Assembly (NCBI GenBank): GCA_022825185.1
Contig: JAJDYK010000284.1
Coordinates: 1-20,229, forward strand
Length of the DNA: 20,229 nucleotides
Reading direction: 5' to 3'
Source: Candidatus Latescibacterota bacterium
GTDB lineage: Bacteria > Latescibacterota > UBA2968 > UBA8231
Positions 1 through 8,026 of the stretch are shown here, one piece after another (positions within the stretch are counted from its first letter, which is position 1; each line of letters begins with the position of its first letter). Under the pieces are notes generated by a model. That model searched no databases, was not told the DNA's origin, and was given only the letters and a program-made list of their open reading frames with translations. Both the position numbers and the translations under genes were made by a program.

Positions 1-93
1 CACCTTCACGAAACCGAGCAACGAGAAATCGTCGAGCAGGCACTAGGCCGCGGCCGCGAAATAGTGCTGCATCAGCGGCGGCAATCTGGTTAG
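1..93 (+). CDS. sucA: 2-oxoglutarate dehydrogenase E1, C-terminal end (partial)
   Basis: An open frame runs in from the left edge for 30 codons and stops at TAG 91-93. The residues [15 protein letters not shown] resemble the conserved extreme C-terminus of E1 subunits of 2-oxoglutarate dehydrogenase, where a His followed by EQ..(L/I)V..AL is typical (E. coli SucA has HQKQQQDLVNDAL). The identification rests mainly on position: it sits 10 nt upstream of sucB, with the SD-like TTAGGAG of sucB overlapping its stop codon. E1 is the thiamine-diphosphate decarboxylase that feeds succinyl groups to the E2 lipoyl domain. The rest of the gene lies outside the window, so nothing can be said about its active site. 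Confidence 0.65.
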   Translation, partial: HLHETEQREIVEQALGRGREIVLHQRRQSG

Positions 94-103
94 GAGCATT
101 TGC

Positions 104-1396
104 ATGTCAGTACAAGTCGAAATACCGAGCATGGGCGAATCCGTCAGCGAGGTGATTCTCCTCGAATGGCTCAAGGGCGATGGCGAGCGCGTCGAGCGGG
201 ACGAGCCGCTCTGCGTGTTAGAAACCGACAAGGCCAACGTCGAGCTACCGTCCCCAGCCAGCGGTGCCCTCAAACACCTACAATCCACCGACACCACGCT
301 AGACATAGGAGCGGTAGTAGCGGAAATAGATGAAACAGCACAAGCTGCCGCGCCGGTTGCGGAGACCAAACCCGAAGCCGCTACGCCCAAACCCGAAGCC
401 GCCCTAAGTCCTGCCGTGCGCCGCTTAGTCGAAGAACACGCGCTGGATCCGACCGTCATTGAGGGCACGGGCAAGGACGGGCGACTGACGAAAAAGGACG
501 TGCTAGCCCATATAGAGACTTTATCCGCACCCGCCGAGCCCATTCAACCGCCGCCTGAACCTGAACCAACTCAATCGTCCCCTACACCCGAACCCGCTCC
601 GTCGCCTGCGCCTGAACCCACTCAGCCACCTACGCCTGAACCAACTCAACCATCCCCTGAGCCCGCACCCGCTCCACCCCTCGCGTCCACCAGTCCCGAT
701 CCCATCCGCCGCGAGCCAATGAGCCGACTCCGCCAGCGCATTGCCGAACACTTGGTTGCCGCGCAGCACAACGCGGCCATGCTGACGACTTTCAACGAGA
801 TCGACATGAGCGGAGTTATGCAGCTCAGAGCCAAGTACAAGGAGCGCTTTGCCCAAGTCCACGGCTCATCGCTGGGGCTGATGTCCTTCTTTTCGCGGGC
901 CGCGGTCCTCGCGCTCGGCGAGTTTCCGGCGATCAACGCGCAGATCGACGGCACGCACATTGTGTATCACGACTTCGTCAATTTGGGAATCGCAGTGAGC
1001 ACAGAGCGCGGCCTAGTCGTGCCCGTCTTGCACCGCGCCGAGCAGATGTCCATCGCCCAGCTCGAAAGCAACATCAAGCGACTCGCGCTAAGCGCCCGCG
1101 ACAACAAGCTGGCCATGGACGAGCTAAGCGGTGGCACCTTTACCATCACCAACGGCGGGGTCTTCGGATCGCTACTTTCCACGCCGATTTTAAACGCGCC
1201 GCAAAGCGGCATCCTCGGAATGCACGCGATCCAAGAGCGGCCCGTGGCCGTAGATGGCCAAGTGGTGATCCGGCCAATGATGTACGTGGCGCTGTCCTAT
1301 GACCATCGGCTCGTCGATGGCCAACAGTCGGTCTCGTTTTTAGTGCGGCTGAAAGAGCTGTTGGAAGATCCAGCGCGGCTGCTGTTAGAGGTCTAA
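104..1396 (+). CDS. sucB: Dihydrolipoyllysine-residue succinyltransferase (E2 of 2-oxoglutarate dehydrogenase)
   Basis: This 430-residue protein has the full E2 layout. Residues 1-77 are one lipoyl domain with the lipoylation motif ETDKANVE, Lys43 being the acceptor. Residues 102-137 are the peripheral subunit-binding domain ([15 protein letters not shown]...GRLTKKDVL). Residues 141-200 are a Pro/Glu/Ala/Thr-rich flexible linker with repeated PEPTQ-like units. Residues 201-430 are the acyltransferase core ending in SYDHRLVDG, with catalytic His401 and Asp405. The segments [14 protein letters not shown] and [12 protein letters not shown] are close to E. coli SucB, which favours succinyl- over acetyltransferase. 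It moves the succinyl group from lipoamide to CoA in the TCA cycle. ATG 104 follows a strong SD (TTAGGAG). It lies between the E1 end and lpd, the usual ODH operon order. Confidence 0.95.
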   Translation: MSVQVEIPSMGESVSEVILLEWLKGDGERVERDEPLCVLETDKANVELPSPASGALKHLQSTDTTLDIGAVVAEIDETAQAAAPVAETKPEAATPKPEAALSPAVRRLVEEHALDPTVIEGTGKDGRLTKKDVLAHIETLSAPAEPIQPPPEPEPTQSSPTPEPAPSPAPEPTQPPTPEPTQPSPEPAPAPPLASTSPDPIRREPMSRLRQRIAEHLVAAQHNAAMLTTFNEIDMSGVMQLRAKYKERFAQVHGSSLGLMSFFSRAAVLALGEFPAINAQIDGTHIVYHDFVNLGIAVSTERGLVVPVLHRAEQMSIAQLESNIKRLALSARDNKLAMDELSGGTFTITNGGVFGSLLSTPILNAPQSGILGMHAIQERPVAVDGQVVIRPMMYVALSYDHRLVDGQQSVSFLVRLKELLEDPARLLLEV

Positions 1397-1429
1397 CCAG
1401 CGCCGCATCCATTGCAAAAAGGAACAACT

Positions 1430-2812
1430 GTGAGCGACACTGCATTCGACCTAATCGTCATCGGCGCAGGACCCGGCGGCTACGTGGCCGCGAGTAAGGC
1501 GGCACAGCTCGGCATGAAGGTGGCCTGTATCGACAAAAGCTACCTCGGCGGCACCTGCCTCAATGTCGGCTGCATCCCCAGCAAGGCGCTGCTAGAGTCG
1601 AGTGATTTGTTCTACAGAGCCAAGAAGGGATTGGGACACCACGGAATCGGACAGGGCGAAGTGGGTCTGGATCTGCAGGCCATGATGGCGCGAAAAGAAA
1701 AAATCGTCCAGACCATGACCAAGGGCATTGCGGGGCTGTTTAAGGGCCGGGGGGTGACGCATTTCGTCGGCACGGGCCAAGTTCTCTCCCCGGGAAGCGT
1801 GGCGGTGCAAGGTTCAGACGGCGAGCAAGTGCTGTCTGCCAAGCACATTCTATTGGCCACCGGAAGCACGCCCGTGGAGTTGCCGAATCTGCCCTTTGAT
1901 GGAAAACACATAATCAGTTCAACCGAGGCCCTAACCTTAGAAAAAGTGCCCGAGCGGCTCGTCGTCATTGGCGGCGGTGCCATTGGGTTAGAACTGGGGT
2001 CCGTATGGTCGCGGCTAGGAGCCCAAGTGCTCGTAGTAGAGGCCATGGATCAAATTTTGCCGGAGATGGACCAAGAGATGGCCCGGCAGCTAGAGCGGCT
2101 GCTCAAGCGACAGGGATTAAAGTTCCTGCTTGGAGCCAAGGCCCAATCTGCCGCGATCAAAAAAGGCCAAGTAACGCTGACCGTAGCAGCCGGCAACCAA
2201 GAACGCGTCGAGACGTGCGATCTGGTATTGGTAGCCGTGGGGCGCAAACCATGCAGCACAGGGTTGGGACTCGAAGACGTGGGCGTAGAAATCAACGAAC
2301 GTGGACAAGTCCTAGTCGACGCGCAGGGGCGCACCAATGTCGAGGGCATCTGGGCTATCGGCGACCTCGTGCCCGGCCCCATGCTGGCCCACAAGGCCGA
2401 GGCCGAAGGAGTCGCGGTCGCCGAGCGGATGGCCGGGCGCGCCGGGCAGGTTAACTACGATGCCATACCCTCGGTCGTGTACACCCACCCAGAGCTAGCT
2501 TCCGTAGGCGCGAGCGAAGAAGCAGCCACCGCAGCCGGCCACGAAGTCGCCGTCGGCAAGCACCTCTTTCGCAGCAATGCCCGCGCCCACTGCATGGACG
2601 ACATCGACGGTCTAGTCAAGGTCGTCGCCGATGCGCACACCGACCAACTCTTGGGGATGCACATCCTAGGACCGCAGGCTTCGCACCTGATTGCCGAGGG
2701 CGTCTTGGCCCTAGAGTTCGGTGCTAGTGCCGAGGATGTCGCCCGCACCGTCCACGCGCATCCAGCGCTGTCAGAAGTCGTGGGCGAGGCAGCGCGGGAC
2801 ACAGTATCGTGA
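1430..2812 (+). CDS. lpd: Dihydrolipoyl dehydrogenase (E3)
   Basis: This is a FAD- and NAD-dependent disulfide oxidoreductase that reoxidises dihydrolipoamide on E2. The preferred start is GTG 1430, preceded by AAAAAGGA at good spacing, giving 460 residues. An in-frame TTG at 1412 would add six residues but has no good SD. Visible motifs, numbered from GTG, are the FAD dinucleotide fold IGAGPGGYVAA (11-21), the redox disulfide GGTCLNVGCIPSK with Cys43 and Cys48, the NAD fold VVIGGGAIGLELGS in the middle, the second FAD contact AIGDLVPGPMLAHKA, and the catalytic HAHPALSE with His444 and Glu449. Length and motifs are complete. It is 33 nt behind sucB and its stop overlaps the next start, so it belongs to one operon. 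Confidence 0.95.
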   Translation: MSDTAFDLIVIGAGPGGYVAASKAAQLGMKVACIDKSYLGGTCLNVGCIPSKALLESSDLFYRAKKGLGHHGIGQGEVGLDLQAMMARKEKIVQTMTKGIAGLFKGRGVTHFVGTGQVLSPGSVAVQGSDGEQVLSAKHILLATGSTPVELPNLPFDGKHIISSTEALTLEKVPERLVVIGGGAIGLELGSVWSRLGAQVLVVEAMDQILPEMDQEMARQLERLLKRQGLKFLLGAKAQSAAIKKGQVTLTVAAGNQERVETCDLVLVAVGRKPCSTGLGLEDVGVEINERGQVLVDAQGRTNVEGIWAIGDLVPGPMLAHKAEAEGVAVAERMAGRAGQVNYDAIPSVVYTHPELASVGASEEAATAAGHEVAVGKHLFRSNARAHCMDDIDGLVKVVADAHTDQLLGMHILGPQASHLIAEGVLALEFGASAEDVARTVHAHPALSEVVGEAARDTVS

Positions 2813-3582
2813 AGCTCACCGACAAAGTCGTCCTCATCACCGGCGCAGGTTCGGGCATCGGCCGCCAAACCGCGCTACTCTGCGCCTGTGAAGGTGCACG
2901 CATTGCAGCCGTTGACATCGACGGAGCCACCGCCGAGGAAACAGCCACCGCCATCGCCGCTGACAACGGACAGGCCATCGCCATCGCGGCCGACGTGTCC
3001 CGCGCCGCCGACTGCGAGCGCATGGTGCAGCAAGCCGAAGCCGCCTATGGCCGCCTCGACGTGCTGTTCAACAACGCCGGCATCTCCCACCACGCCGACG
3101 CCGACGCCATCGACACCGAAGAAGAGGTCTGGGATCTGACCATGGCCGTCAATCTCAAGGGCGTCTTTTTGGGCTGCAAATACGGCATTCCGGCCCTGCG
3201 CCGCGCCGGTGGCGGCGCAATCGTCAATACCGCTTCTTTCGTCGCCTTGCTCGGAGCGGCCACGCCCCAATTGGCCTATACCGCCAGCAAGGGCGGCGTC
3301 CTCGCCCTGACGCGCGAGCTAGCCGTCATCCACGCCCGCGAAAACATCCGCGTCAACGCACTCTGCCCTGGCCCTCTACGCACCGAACTGTTGATGAAAT
3401 ACCTCGACAGCGAAGAGAAGCGCCAGCGCCGCTTGGTCCACATTCCCATGGGCCGCTTCGGCGAGGCCGAGGAAATCGCCCGCACGGTCGTCTTCTTGGC
3501 CTCGGACGACGCCTCCTTTATCACAGGCTCGACCTTCGTCGTCGATGGCGGCATCACCGCTGCCTACGTGACGCCAGAGTGA
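2809..3582 (+). CDS. SDR-family NAD(P)-dependent oxidoreductase
   Basis: This is a classical short-chain dehydrogenase of 257 residues. The cofactor motif TGAGSGIG is at 11-18, NNAG at 88-91, and the catalytic tetrad is Asn115, Ser143, Tyr157 and Lys161 (YTASK). The C-terminal ITGSTFVVDGG is typical of the 3-oxoacyl-ACP reductase/glucose dehydrogenase-like group. An acidic residue (Asp36 in VDID) at the end of beta-2 suggests NAD(H) preference. The GTG start overlaps the lpd stop in GTGA, so translation is probably coupled to the ODH operon. The substrate cannot be read from sequence; the neighbouring xylose isomerase allows, but does not prove, a sugar or polyol substrate. Confidence 0.88.
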   Translation: MKLTDKVVLITGAGSGIGRQTALLCACEGARIAAVDIDGATAEETATAIAADNGQAIAIAADVSRAADCERMVQQAEAAYGRLDVLFNNAGISHHADADAIDTEEEVWDLTMAVNLKGVFLGCKYGIPALRRAGGGAIVNTASFVALLGAATPQLAYTASKGGVLALTRELAVIHARENIRVNALCPGPLRTELLMKYLDSEEKRQRRLVHIPMGRFGEAEEIARTVVFLASDDASFITGSTFVVDGGITAAYVTPE

Positions 3583-3590
3583 GACTGCCC

Positions 3591-3668
3591 ATGCGCTTTG
3601 CGGCCGTAGTTTTCGACCTTGACGGCGCTTTGCTCGCCGAGCCGCTGGACCTATTGAACTTCCTGTAA
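3591..3668 (+). pseudogene. Truncated HAD-family phosphatase stub (motif I only)
   Basis: An ATG 8 nt after the SDR stop opens a 25-codon frame ending at TAA 3666-3668. Its residues AAVVFDLDGALLAEPLDL match the N-terminus of haloacid dehalogenase-like phosphatases of the beta-phosphoglucomutase/phosphoglycolate phosphatase kind, where FDLDGTL carries the nucleophilic Asp and the acid/base Asp. No later HAD motif follows; the frame ends 29 nt before xylA and the space holds only the xylA leader. It is probably the remnant of a deleted gene, though translation of the short peptide cannot be excluded. Confidence 0.6.
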
Positions 3669-3697
3669 CTCACCGCACAAATCAGAAAGGGTAAACC

Positions 3698-5011
3698 ATG
3701 AGCGAATTTTTTAAGGGCATCGAAAAAATTGCCTACGAAGGCCCGGACTCTAAAAACCCCCTCGCCTTCAAGCACTACGACGCCGAGGCGATAGTCGGCG
3801 GCAAGACCATGGCTGAGCACCTGCGCTTTTCCGTGGCCTTTTGGCACAGCTTCAAGGGCGGGGGCATCGATCCCTTCGGCCCAACTCCGGTGTACGACCG
3901 TCCCTGGGACCGCGCCACCGACCCCATGCAGCGCGCCGAGGACACCTTGCGCGCGGCCTTTGAGTTCATCACCAAGCTCGGTGCGCCGTTCTACTGCTGG
4001 CACGACCGCGACATCGCACCCGAAGGCGAGACCCTCAAAGAAAGCAACGAACGCCTCGACCACATCGTGGGGTTGGCCGAGCAATTGCAAGCCGACACGG
4101 GCGTCCGCTTGCTCTGGGGCACATCCAACTGTTTCTCGCACGCGCGCTTTACGCACGGGGCCGCCACCAACCCCGACGCCCACGTCTTCGCCTGGGCCGC
4201 AGCGCAAATTAAAAAAGCCATGGAATGCACCCATCGGCTCGGGGGAGCCAACTACGTGTTTTGGGGTGGGCGCGAAGGGTACTCCAGCTTGCTCAACACC
4301 AACATGGCCCACGAGCAAGACCAACTCGCGCGCTTCTTGCACATGGCCGTCGAACACAAAAAGGCGATCGGCTTTACCGGCACCCTGCTCGTCGAGCCCA
4401 AGCCCAAAGAGCCGACCAAACACCAGTACGACTACGACGCCGCCACCGTCTTGAGTTTCCTCCGCAAATACGACCTGTTGGACGAGTTCAAGCTCAACAT
4501 CGAAGCCAATCATGCCACCCTAGCTGGCCACACCTTTGAACACGACCTCCAGCTCGCCTCGGCCGATGGCAAACTGGGCAGCATTGACGCCAATCGCGGC
4601 GATTACCTGCTCGGCTGGGACACCGACCAATTCCCCACCGACCTCTACTCCACCACCTACGCCATGCTGGTGATCCTCAAACAAGGCGGCATCGCTTCCG
4701 GCGGCATCAATTTCGACGCCAAGCTGCGGCGCGGTTCCTGCGACTTGGAGGATCTCTTCCACGCCCACATCGGCGGCATGGACTCGTTTGCCCGCGGGCT
4801 AACGCTGGCCCAGCGCATCATCGACGACGGCGCACTCGACGCCTTTGTCGAAGCTCGCTACGCCTCGTACCGCAGCGGCATCGGCGAGAAGATCATGCGC
4901 GGCGACACCAACTTTGCCGAGCTAGAGGCATACGTCCACCAGCACGGCGAGCCAGAAAAGCGCAGCGGCCGCGAGGAAATGCTGGAGAATATCGTTAATA
5001 GTTATCTGTGA
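3698..5011 (+). CDS. xylA: Xylose isomerase
   Basis: This 437-residue protein is the length of class II xylose isomerases (E. coli 440). It interconverts D-xylose and D-xylulose in the cytoplasm. Signature segments are FWHSFKGGGIDPFG (49-61), FYCWHDRDIAPEG with His102 and Asp105, YVFWGGREGY, LLVEPKPKEPTKHQYDYD with metal ligand Glu233 and Lys235, NIEANHATLAGH with Glu269 and His272, and SIDANRGDYLLGWDTDQFP with Asp297, Asp308 and Asp310. All expected active-site and metal residues are present. The start ATG is preceded by AGAAAGGG. No xylulokinase is adjacent; the downstream nadA gene is convergent with a 20-nt gap, so xylA is the last gene of its transcript. Confidence 0.96.
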   Translation: MSEFFKGIEKIAYEGPDSKNPLAFKHYDAEAIVGGKTMAEHLRFSVAFWHSFKGGGIDPFGPTPVYDRPWDRATDPMQRAEDTLRAAFEFITKLGAPFYCWHDRDIAPEGETLKESNERLDHIVGLAEQLQADTGVRLLWGTSNCFSHARFTHGAATNPDAHVFAWAAAQIKKAMECTHRLGGANYVFWGGREGYSSLLNTNMAHEQDQLARFLHMAVEHKKAIGFTGTLLVEPKPKEPTKHQYDYDAATVLSFLRKYDLLDEFKLNIEANHATLAGHTFEHDLQLASADGKLGSIDANRGDYLLGWDTDQFPTDLYSTTYAMLVILKQGGIASGGINFDAKLRRGSCDLEDLFHAHIGGMDSFARGLTLAQRIIDDGALDAFVEARYASYRSGIGEKIMRGDTNFAELEAYVHQHGEPEKRSGREEMLENIVNSYL

Positions 5012-5031
5012 GGAAGGACGACGCGAGCGGC

Positions 5032-6018
5032 TCAATCGTCCCGTGGCACCGCCATCATCCGCTCCAACGCCCGCCGCGCCCCCACAATCACCTCGTCGTC
5101 CAGTGTAATTTCGTAGCGCTCGTACAGCAGCGAAAAGTACACGTCTTGCAGGTCGGTGATTTTCATGTAGGGACAGTGTAGCCGGCAGCCAATGCAGCCG
5201 TCCGCCGCTACAAACTCTTGGTGCGGGAAGCGCTGCCGGAGCTGGTGCAACATGCCGTTTTCCGTGGCGATGATGAAGCTCTTGGCCTCGGGGTACTTTT
5301 CGACGGCCTTGAGCATCCCCGTGGTCGAGCATACTTCGTGCGCGATCTCGACCACGTCCTCGCGGCATTCCGGGTGCGCGATGATGACCGCCTCGGGGTA
5401 GTCCGTGCGGGTGCGCTCGACGCTGGCGGCGCGCAGCACATCGTGCGTCGGGCAAGCGCCGTCGTACACGACGACCTCTTTCTCCGGCACCTGCTCGGCC
5501 ACCCAGCGGCCCAAGTTGCGGTCGGGCGTAAAGAGGATCTTGTCGCTATCGAGGCTGCGCACCACTGAGACGGCGTTGGCCGAGGTGCAGCAGATGTCGG
5601 ACTCGGCCTTCACCTCAGCCGTGGAGTTGACATACGTCACCACCGTGTGATCGGGATAGTCTGCTTTCCAATCGTCGAGGCTTTCCGGAGTGATGGAGTC
5701 GGCCAGCGAACAGCCCGCGCCCAAATGGGGCAAGAACACCTGCTTGCCGGGGCTGAGGATTTTGGCCGACTCGGCCATGAAATGCACGCCGCAAAAGACG
5801 ATGCGCTCGGCATCCGTCTTAGCCGCTTCCACGGACAGCCCGAGCGAATCACCCGTGAAGTCGGCCAAGTCTTGGATCGGTGGAATTTGGTAGTTGTGTG
5901 CGAGGATGACCGCGTTTTTCTCGCGGCGCAAATGGTTGATTTGGGCGATGAGTTCCTCGGCGGGCAGATCGCTGTGGTACTGCCCAGCGGCTGGGGCGAT
6001 CGTCTCTGAGTGAGTCAT
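5032..6018 (-). CDS. nadA: Quinolinate synthase A
   Basis: NadA condenses iminoaspartate with dihydroxyacetone phosphate to give quinolinate, the precursor of NAD. I chose the ATG at 6018 (328 residues) because it overlaps the stop of the upstream gene in ATGA; an upstream in-frame ATG at 6081 lies inside that gene and would add a non-conserved basic tail. The protein shows ILAHNYQ (38-44), FTGDSLGLS (54-62), VFCGVHFMAESAKIL with Cys76, DICCTSANAV with Cys143/144, AHPEC, and CIGCRLHCPYM near the C-terminus with Cys275, Cys278 and Cys282. The family holds a 4Fe-4S cluster through one Cys in each of these three regions. Neither nadB nor nadC is nearby. Confidence 0.94.
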   Translation of the reverse strand: MTHSETIAPAAGQYHSDLPAEELIAQINHLRREKNAVILAHNYQIPPIQDLADFTGDSLGLSVEAAKTDAERIVFCGVHFMAESAKILSPGKQVFLPHLGAGCSLADSITPESLDDWKADYPDHTVVTYVNSTAEVKAESDICCTSANAVSVVRSLDSDKILFTPDRNLGRWVAEQVPEKEVVVYDGACPTHDVLRAASVERTRTDYPEAVIIAHPECREDVVEIAHEVCSTTGMLKAVEKYPEAKSFIIATENGMLHQLRQRFPHQEFVAADGCIGCRLHCPYMKITDLQDVYFSLLYERYEITLDDEVIVGARRALERMMAVPRDD

Positions 6019-6224
6019 GGCTTGACTTGCGCTCCTTCGTCGGGGGGGATAGTCTCGGTGCCGTTGGGAAAAACGCGCCAAAACTCCTTGCGAATGAGGC
6101 CGGCGATCATGGCGCTCTTGCTGCTGCCGTGATAGCGGGCAATCGCGTCGAGCATCTCGTGATCCCGGTCGGGCGCTGAAAAGGTCCGCACCTTGGCCCG
6201 GCGACTCTGATCTTTGGCTGGCAT
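6015..6224 (-). CDS. Small ribbon-helix-helix-like protein upstream of nadA
   Basis: This 69-residue protein starts at ATG 6224 and ends in an ATGA overlap with nadA. Its pattern fits a CopG/Arc-type ribbon-helix-helix fold: a basic lead (SRRAK), a short beta strand KVRTFSAP, helix DRDHEMLDAIARYHG, a turn, and helix SKSAMIAGLIRKEFWRVF. Such proteins dimerise and bind DNA through the strand, often as autoregulators or antitoxins. There is no toxin-like partner; the only coupled gene is nadA, so regulation of its own operon is possible. The family assignment is by eye from the predicted secondary structure. An AT-rich leader with a promoter-like sequence lies just upstream. Confidence 0.6.
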   Translation of the reverse strand: MPAKDQSRRAKVRTFSAPDRDHEMLDAIARYHGSSKSAMIAGLIRKEFWRVFPNGTETIPPDEGAQVKP

Positions 6225-6262
6225 TATATCATCTTTATATAAAATTTAATTAATATGTATGT

Positions 6263-6291
6263 AATCTAAGGAATCACTGGCGGTCCGTCAA
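6263..6291 (-). promoter_or_regulatory. Putative sigma70-type promoter for the small RHH gene and nadA
   Basis: On the minus strand TTGACG (6291-6286) and TAGATT (6268-6263) are separated by exactly 17 nt. They sit about 40 nt upstream of the start at 6224 in an AT-rich segment that stands out from the GC-rich surroundings. This is consensus matching only. The AT-rich leader between it and the gene contains the palindrome TTAATTAA, which could be an operator. Confidence 0.4.
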
Positions 6292-6348
6292 TATAGATGT
6301 AACCATTTTTTAACGGAATTTTCGCAAACGAGCCGCAACGATAGCGCG

Positions 6349-6442
6349 GCCCTAGAGCTGGCTAATCCGCTCCATGGCCTCTTCGATCCGGTCGCGGTGA
6401 TTAAAGGCCGACAGGCGCAAGTACCCCTCGCCGGCCGCGCCA
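6349..6442 (-). repeat. Extra copy 1 of the dapL 3' end (94 bp direct repeat)
   Basis: This segment matches 10229-10322 at 92 of 94 positions, offset 3880. Read on the minus strand it encodes [18 protein letters not shown] followed by [11 protein letters not shown] and a stop, the same C-terminal 29 residues as DapL. Both differences (6355 and 6403) are synonymous. It has no start or body of its own: an in-frame stop lies a few codons upstream. It marks the outer left boundary of the lipoprotein gene pair. Confidence 0.9.
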
Positions 6443-6577
6443 GAGACGAGCCTATTGACTAATGCCTAAATTATCTCTCTTTTTTCAGCACTTAAAAACT
6501 TGCCGGCCGTCCCACAAACGAGCGTACGGGCGACTGTAACGGACCGACTTGCCCGTTCCCTAAAGGAAAGGTTATCC

Positions 6578-7894
6578 ATGAAGATACTCAACATTCTCCT
6601 TACGACGGCCTGTTTGTTGGCCTTATCAGCTTGCTCCTCTCCCGAGGAGCGTGCCAACAAGCTACTGGTAGAGGCCATCCAACTCATTCAGGCCGCCGAA
6701 GGCGAACCATCAGCGCAGAAGAAACGCAAGTTGCTGAGGCAGGCGCGTGACAGTCTTCAGACTATCGTGGACGACTATCCCTCTACTGATCTGGCCGTCA
6801 AACTAATTACAAAGTACTCTATAAGAAACGTTTCGCTGGCGAGCGTCAACAAAGCGATCGAGGCGGCGGAATTAGCGGCCTGTTTGGAGTCTCCGACGTA
6901 CGCATGCGTCATGTCGTCGGCCCTTGCCATGGCCCGGTCAATTGAAGATGACTATGACCGCGCTGGGGCGTTTCTCCGCATCGCTGTAGCACAGACGAGA
7001 GCGGGTGATCTCGAGGAAGCCCTTGCCACGGCCCGGACGGTTGAACACTACTATGACCCCTCTCTGATGTCCCTCCGCATCGCTGGGGCACAGGCGGAAG
7101 CGGGCGAGGACGAAAAGGCTCTTGCCACGGCCCGGACAATTGAAGATGACTATCGCCGCGCTGAGGCGTTTGTCCGCATCGCTGAGGCACAGACGAAAGC
7201 GGGTGATCCCGAGGAAGCCCAGCATACCCTAGCCGAAGCCCTTGCCACGGCCCGGACAATTGAAGATGACTATCGCCGCGCTCAGGCGTTACGCGACATC
7301 GCTGTAGCACAGGCGGAAGCAGGCCAAGACGAAAAGGCTCTTGCCACGGCCCAGTTAATTGAAGATGACTCTTCCCGCGCTCAGGCGTTACGCGACATCG
7401 CTGTAGCACAGGCGGAAGCAGGCCAAGACGAAAAGGCCCAGCATACCCTAGCCGAAGCCGAAGCCCTTGCCACGGCCCGGACGATTGAAAATGACTATCG
7501 CCGCGCTGAGGCGTTTGTCCGCATCGCTGAGGCACAGACGAAAGCGGGTGATCCCGAGGAAGCCCAGCATACCCTAGCCGAAGCTCTTGCCACGGCCCAG
7601 TTAATTGAAGATGACGATGACCGCGCTTGGGCGTTACGCGACATCGCTGTAGCACAGGCGGAAGCAGGCCAAGACGAAAAGGCTCTTGCCACGGCCCAGT
7701 TAATTGAAGATGACTCTTCCCGCGCTCGGGCGTTACGCGACATCGCTGAGGCACAGGTGGAAGCAGGCCAAGACAAGAAGGCCCAGCATACCCTAGCCCA
7801 AGCCCTTACCACGGCCCGGTGGATTAAAAATGACTATAGCCGCGCTTGGGCGTTCTGCGACATCGCCGGGGATCTCGCCCAAATAGACCCGTAG
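6578..7894 (+). CDS. Lipoprotein with 9 tandem TPR-like repeats
   Basis: I place the start at ATG 6578, after SD AAGGAAAG, giving 438 residues. It begins with a type II signal peptide MKILNILLTTACLLALSACSS, with lipobox LSAC and Cys19 as the lipidated residue, so it should be anchored in a membrane outside the cytoplasm. After a unique helical region (about 20-108) come nine repeats of the form ALATARTIEDD..RA.A...IA.AQ..AGD. They come in two lengths, 33 residues and 40 residues, the longer ones carrying an added EAQHTLA-type segment. The pattern predicts an alpha-helical solenoid of TPR type. Its paralogue follows 132 bp downstream. I do not recognise a function; a protein-binding scaffold is the usual role for such folds. 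Confidence 0.8.
   Translation: MKILNILLTTACLLALSACSSPEERANKLLVEAIQLIQAAEGEPSAQKKRKLLRQARDSLQTIVDDYPSTDLAVKLITKYSIRNVSLASVNKAIEAAELAACLESPTYACVMSSALAMARSIEDDYDRAGAFLRIAVAQTRAGDLEEALATARTVEHYYDPSLMSLRIAGAQAEAGEDEKALATARTIEDDYRRAEAFVRIAEAQTKAGDPEEAQHTLAEALATARTIEDDYRRAQALRDIAVAQAEAGQDEKALATAQLIEDDSSRAQALRDIAVAQAEAGQDEKAQHTLAEAEALATARTIENDYRRAEAFVRIAEAQTKAGDPEEAQHTLAEALATAQLIEDDDDRAWALRDIAVAQAEAGQDEKALATAQLIEDDSSRARALRDIAEAQVEAGQDKKAQHTLAQALTTARWIKNDYSRAWAFCDIAGDLAQIDP
6915..7880 (+). repeat. In-frame tandem repeat array (99/120-bp units) in the first lipoprotein gene
   Basis: Nine head-to-tail units begin near GCC CTT GCC ACG GCC CGG. Most are 99 bp and some are 120 bp, all multiples of three. 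Units near 7246-7365 and 7477-7590 are nearly identical to other units at DNA level, which indicates recent duplication or gene conversion. Because each unit lacks stops in several frames, long spurious frames appear on the opposite strand. Confidence 0.85.
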
Positions 7895-7906
7895 CTTTTC
7901 CGAATC

Positions 7907-7970
7907 GCCTCTTTGATCCGGTCGCAGTGATTGAAGGCCAACAAGCGCAAGTACCCCTCGCCGTCCGTGC
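7907..7970 (-). repeat. Extra copy 2 of the dapL 3' end (decayed, 64 bp)
   Basis: This segment matches the native dapL end at 10257-10320 at about 58 of 64 positions, offset 2350. On the minus strand it reads DGEGYLRLLAFNHCDRIKEAI, so unlike copy 1 it has non-synonymous changes (S to L, R to C, E to K) and the final residues of DapL are lost. It lies between the two lipoprotein genes, directly after the shared 3' trailer (GTAGCTTTTCCGA) of the first and directly before the shared leader of the second. Confidence 0.85.
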
Positions 7971-8026
7971 TGACTGTAAGGGATCGACTTGCCGTCCGTT
8001 CACTGAACCCCGAAGGAAAGATAGCC

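Larger units (their letters stand above)
6225..6577. other. Intergenic region between the nadA operon and the first repeat lipoprotein gene
   Basis: This 353-bp gap starts with an AT-rich segment (6225-6320) carrying the minus-strand promoter. It then holds the extra copy of the dapL 3' end (6349-6442), followed by about 88 bp of mixed sequence with a T-run (TCTCTCTTTTTTC). It ends with a leader at 6531-6577 that is shared with the second lipoprotein gene (GACTGTAA.GGA.CGACTTGCC, then AAGGAAAG as SD). No tRNA, terminator or further gene was seen. Confidence 0.6.

Noticed and set aside
3554..4513. A 319-codon minus-strand frame inside xylA
   Set aside because: The plus strand encodes an intact xylose isomerase with all active-site motifs; the antisense frame shows no recognisable domain.
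5016..5041. GGACGA...TCGTCC inverted repeat between xylA and nadA as a terminator
   Set aside because: The stem is only 6 bp with a 14-nt loop, extends into nadA codons and has no T-run.
5032..6081. Longer nadA start at 6081
   Set aside because: The extra 21 residues are basic, not typical of NadA, and lie inside the upstream small gene; the ATGA overlap at 6018 is a better start.
6909..7754. A 281-codon frame on the minus strand across the first repeat array, with its own repeats
   Set aside because: The array units are multiples of three with no stops in this frame, so repeated shadow frames are expected. It lacks a signal, an SD and family features, while the plus strand has a clear lipoprotein start.
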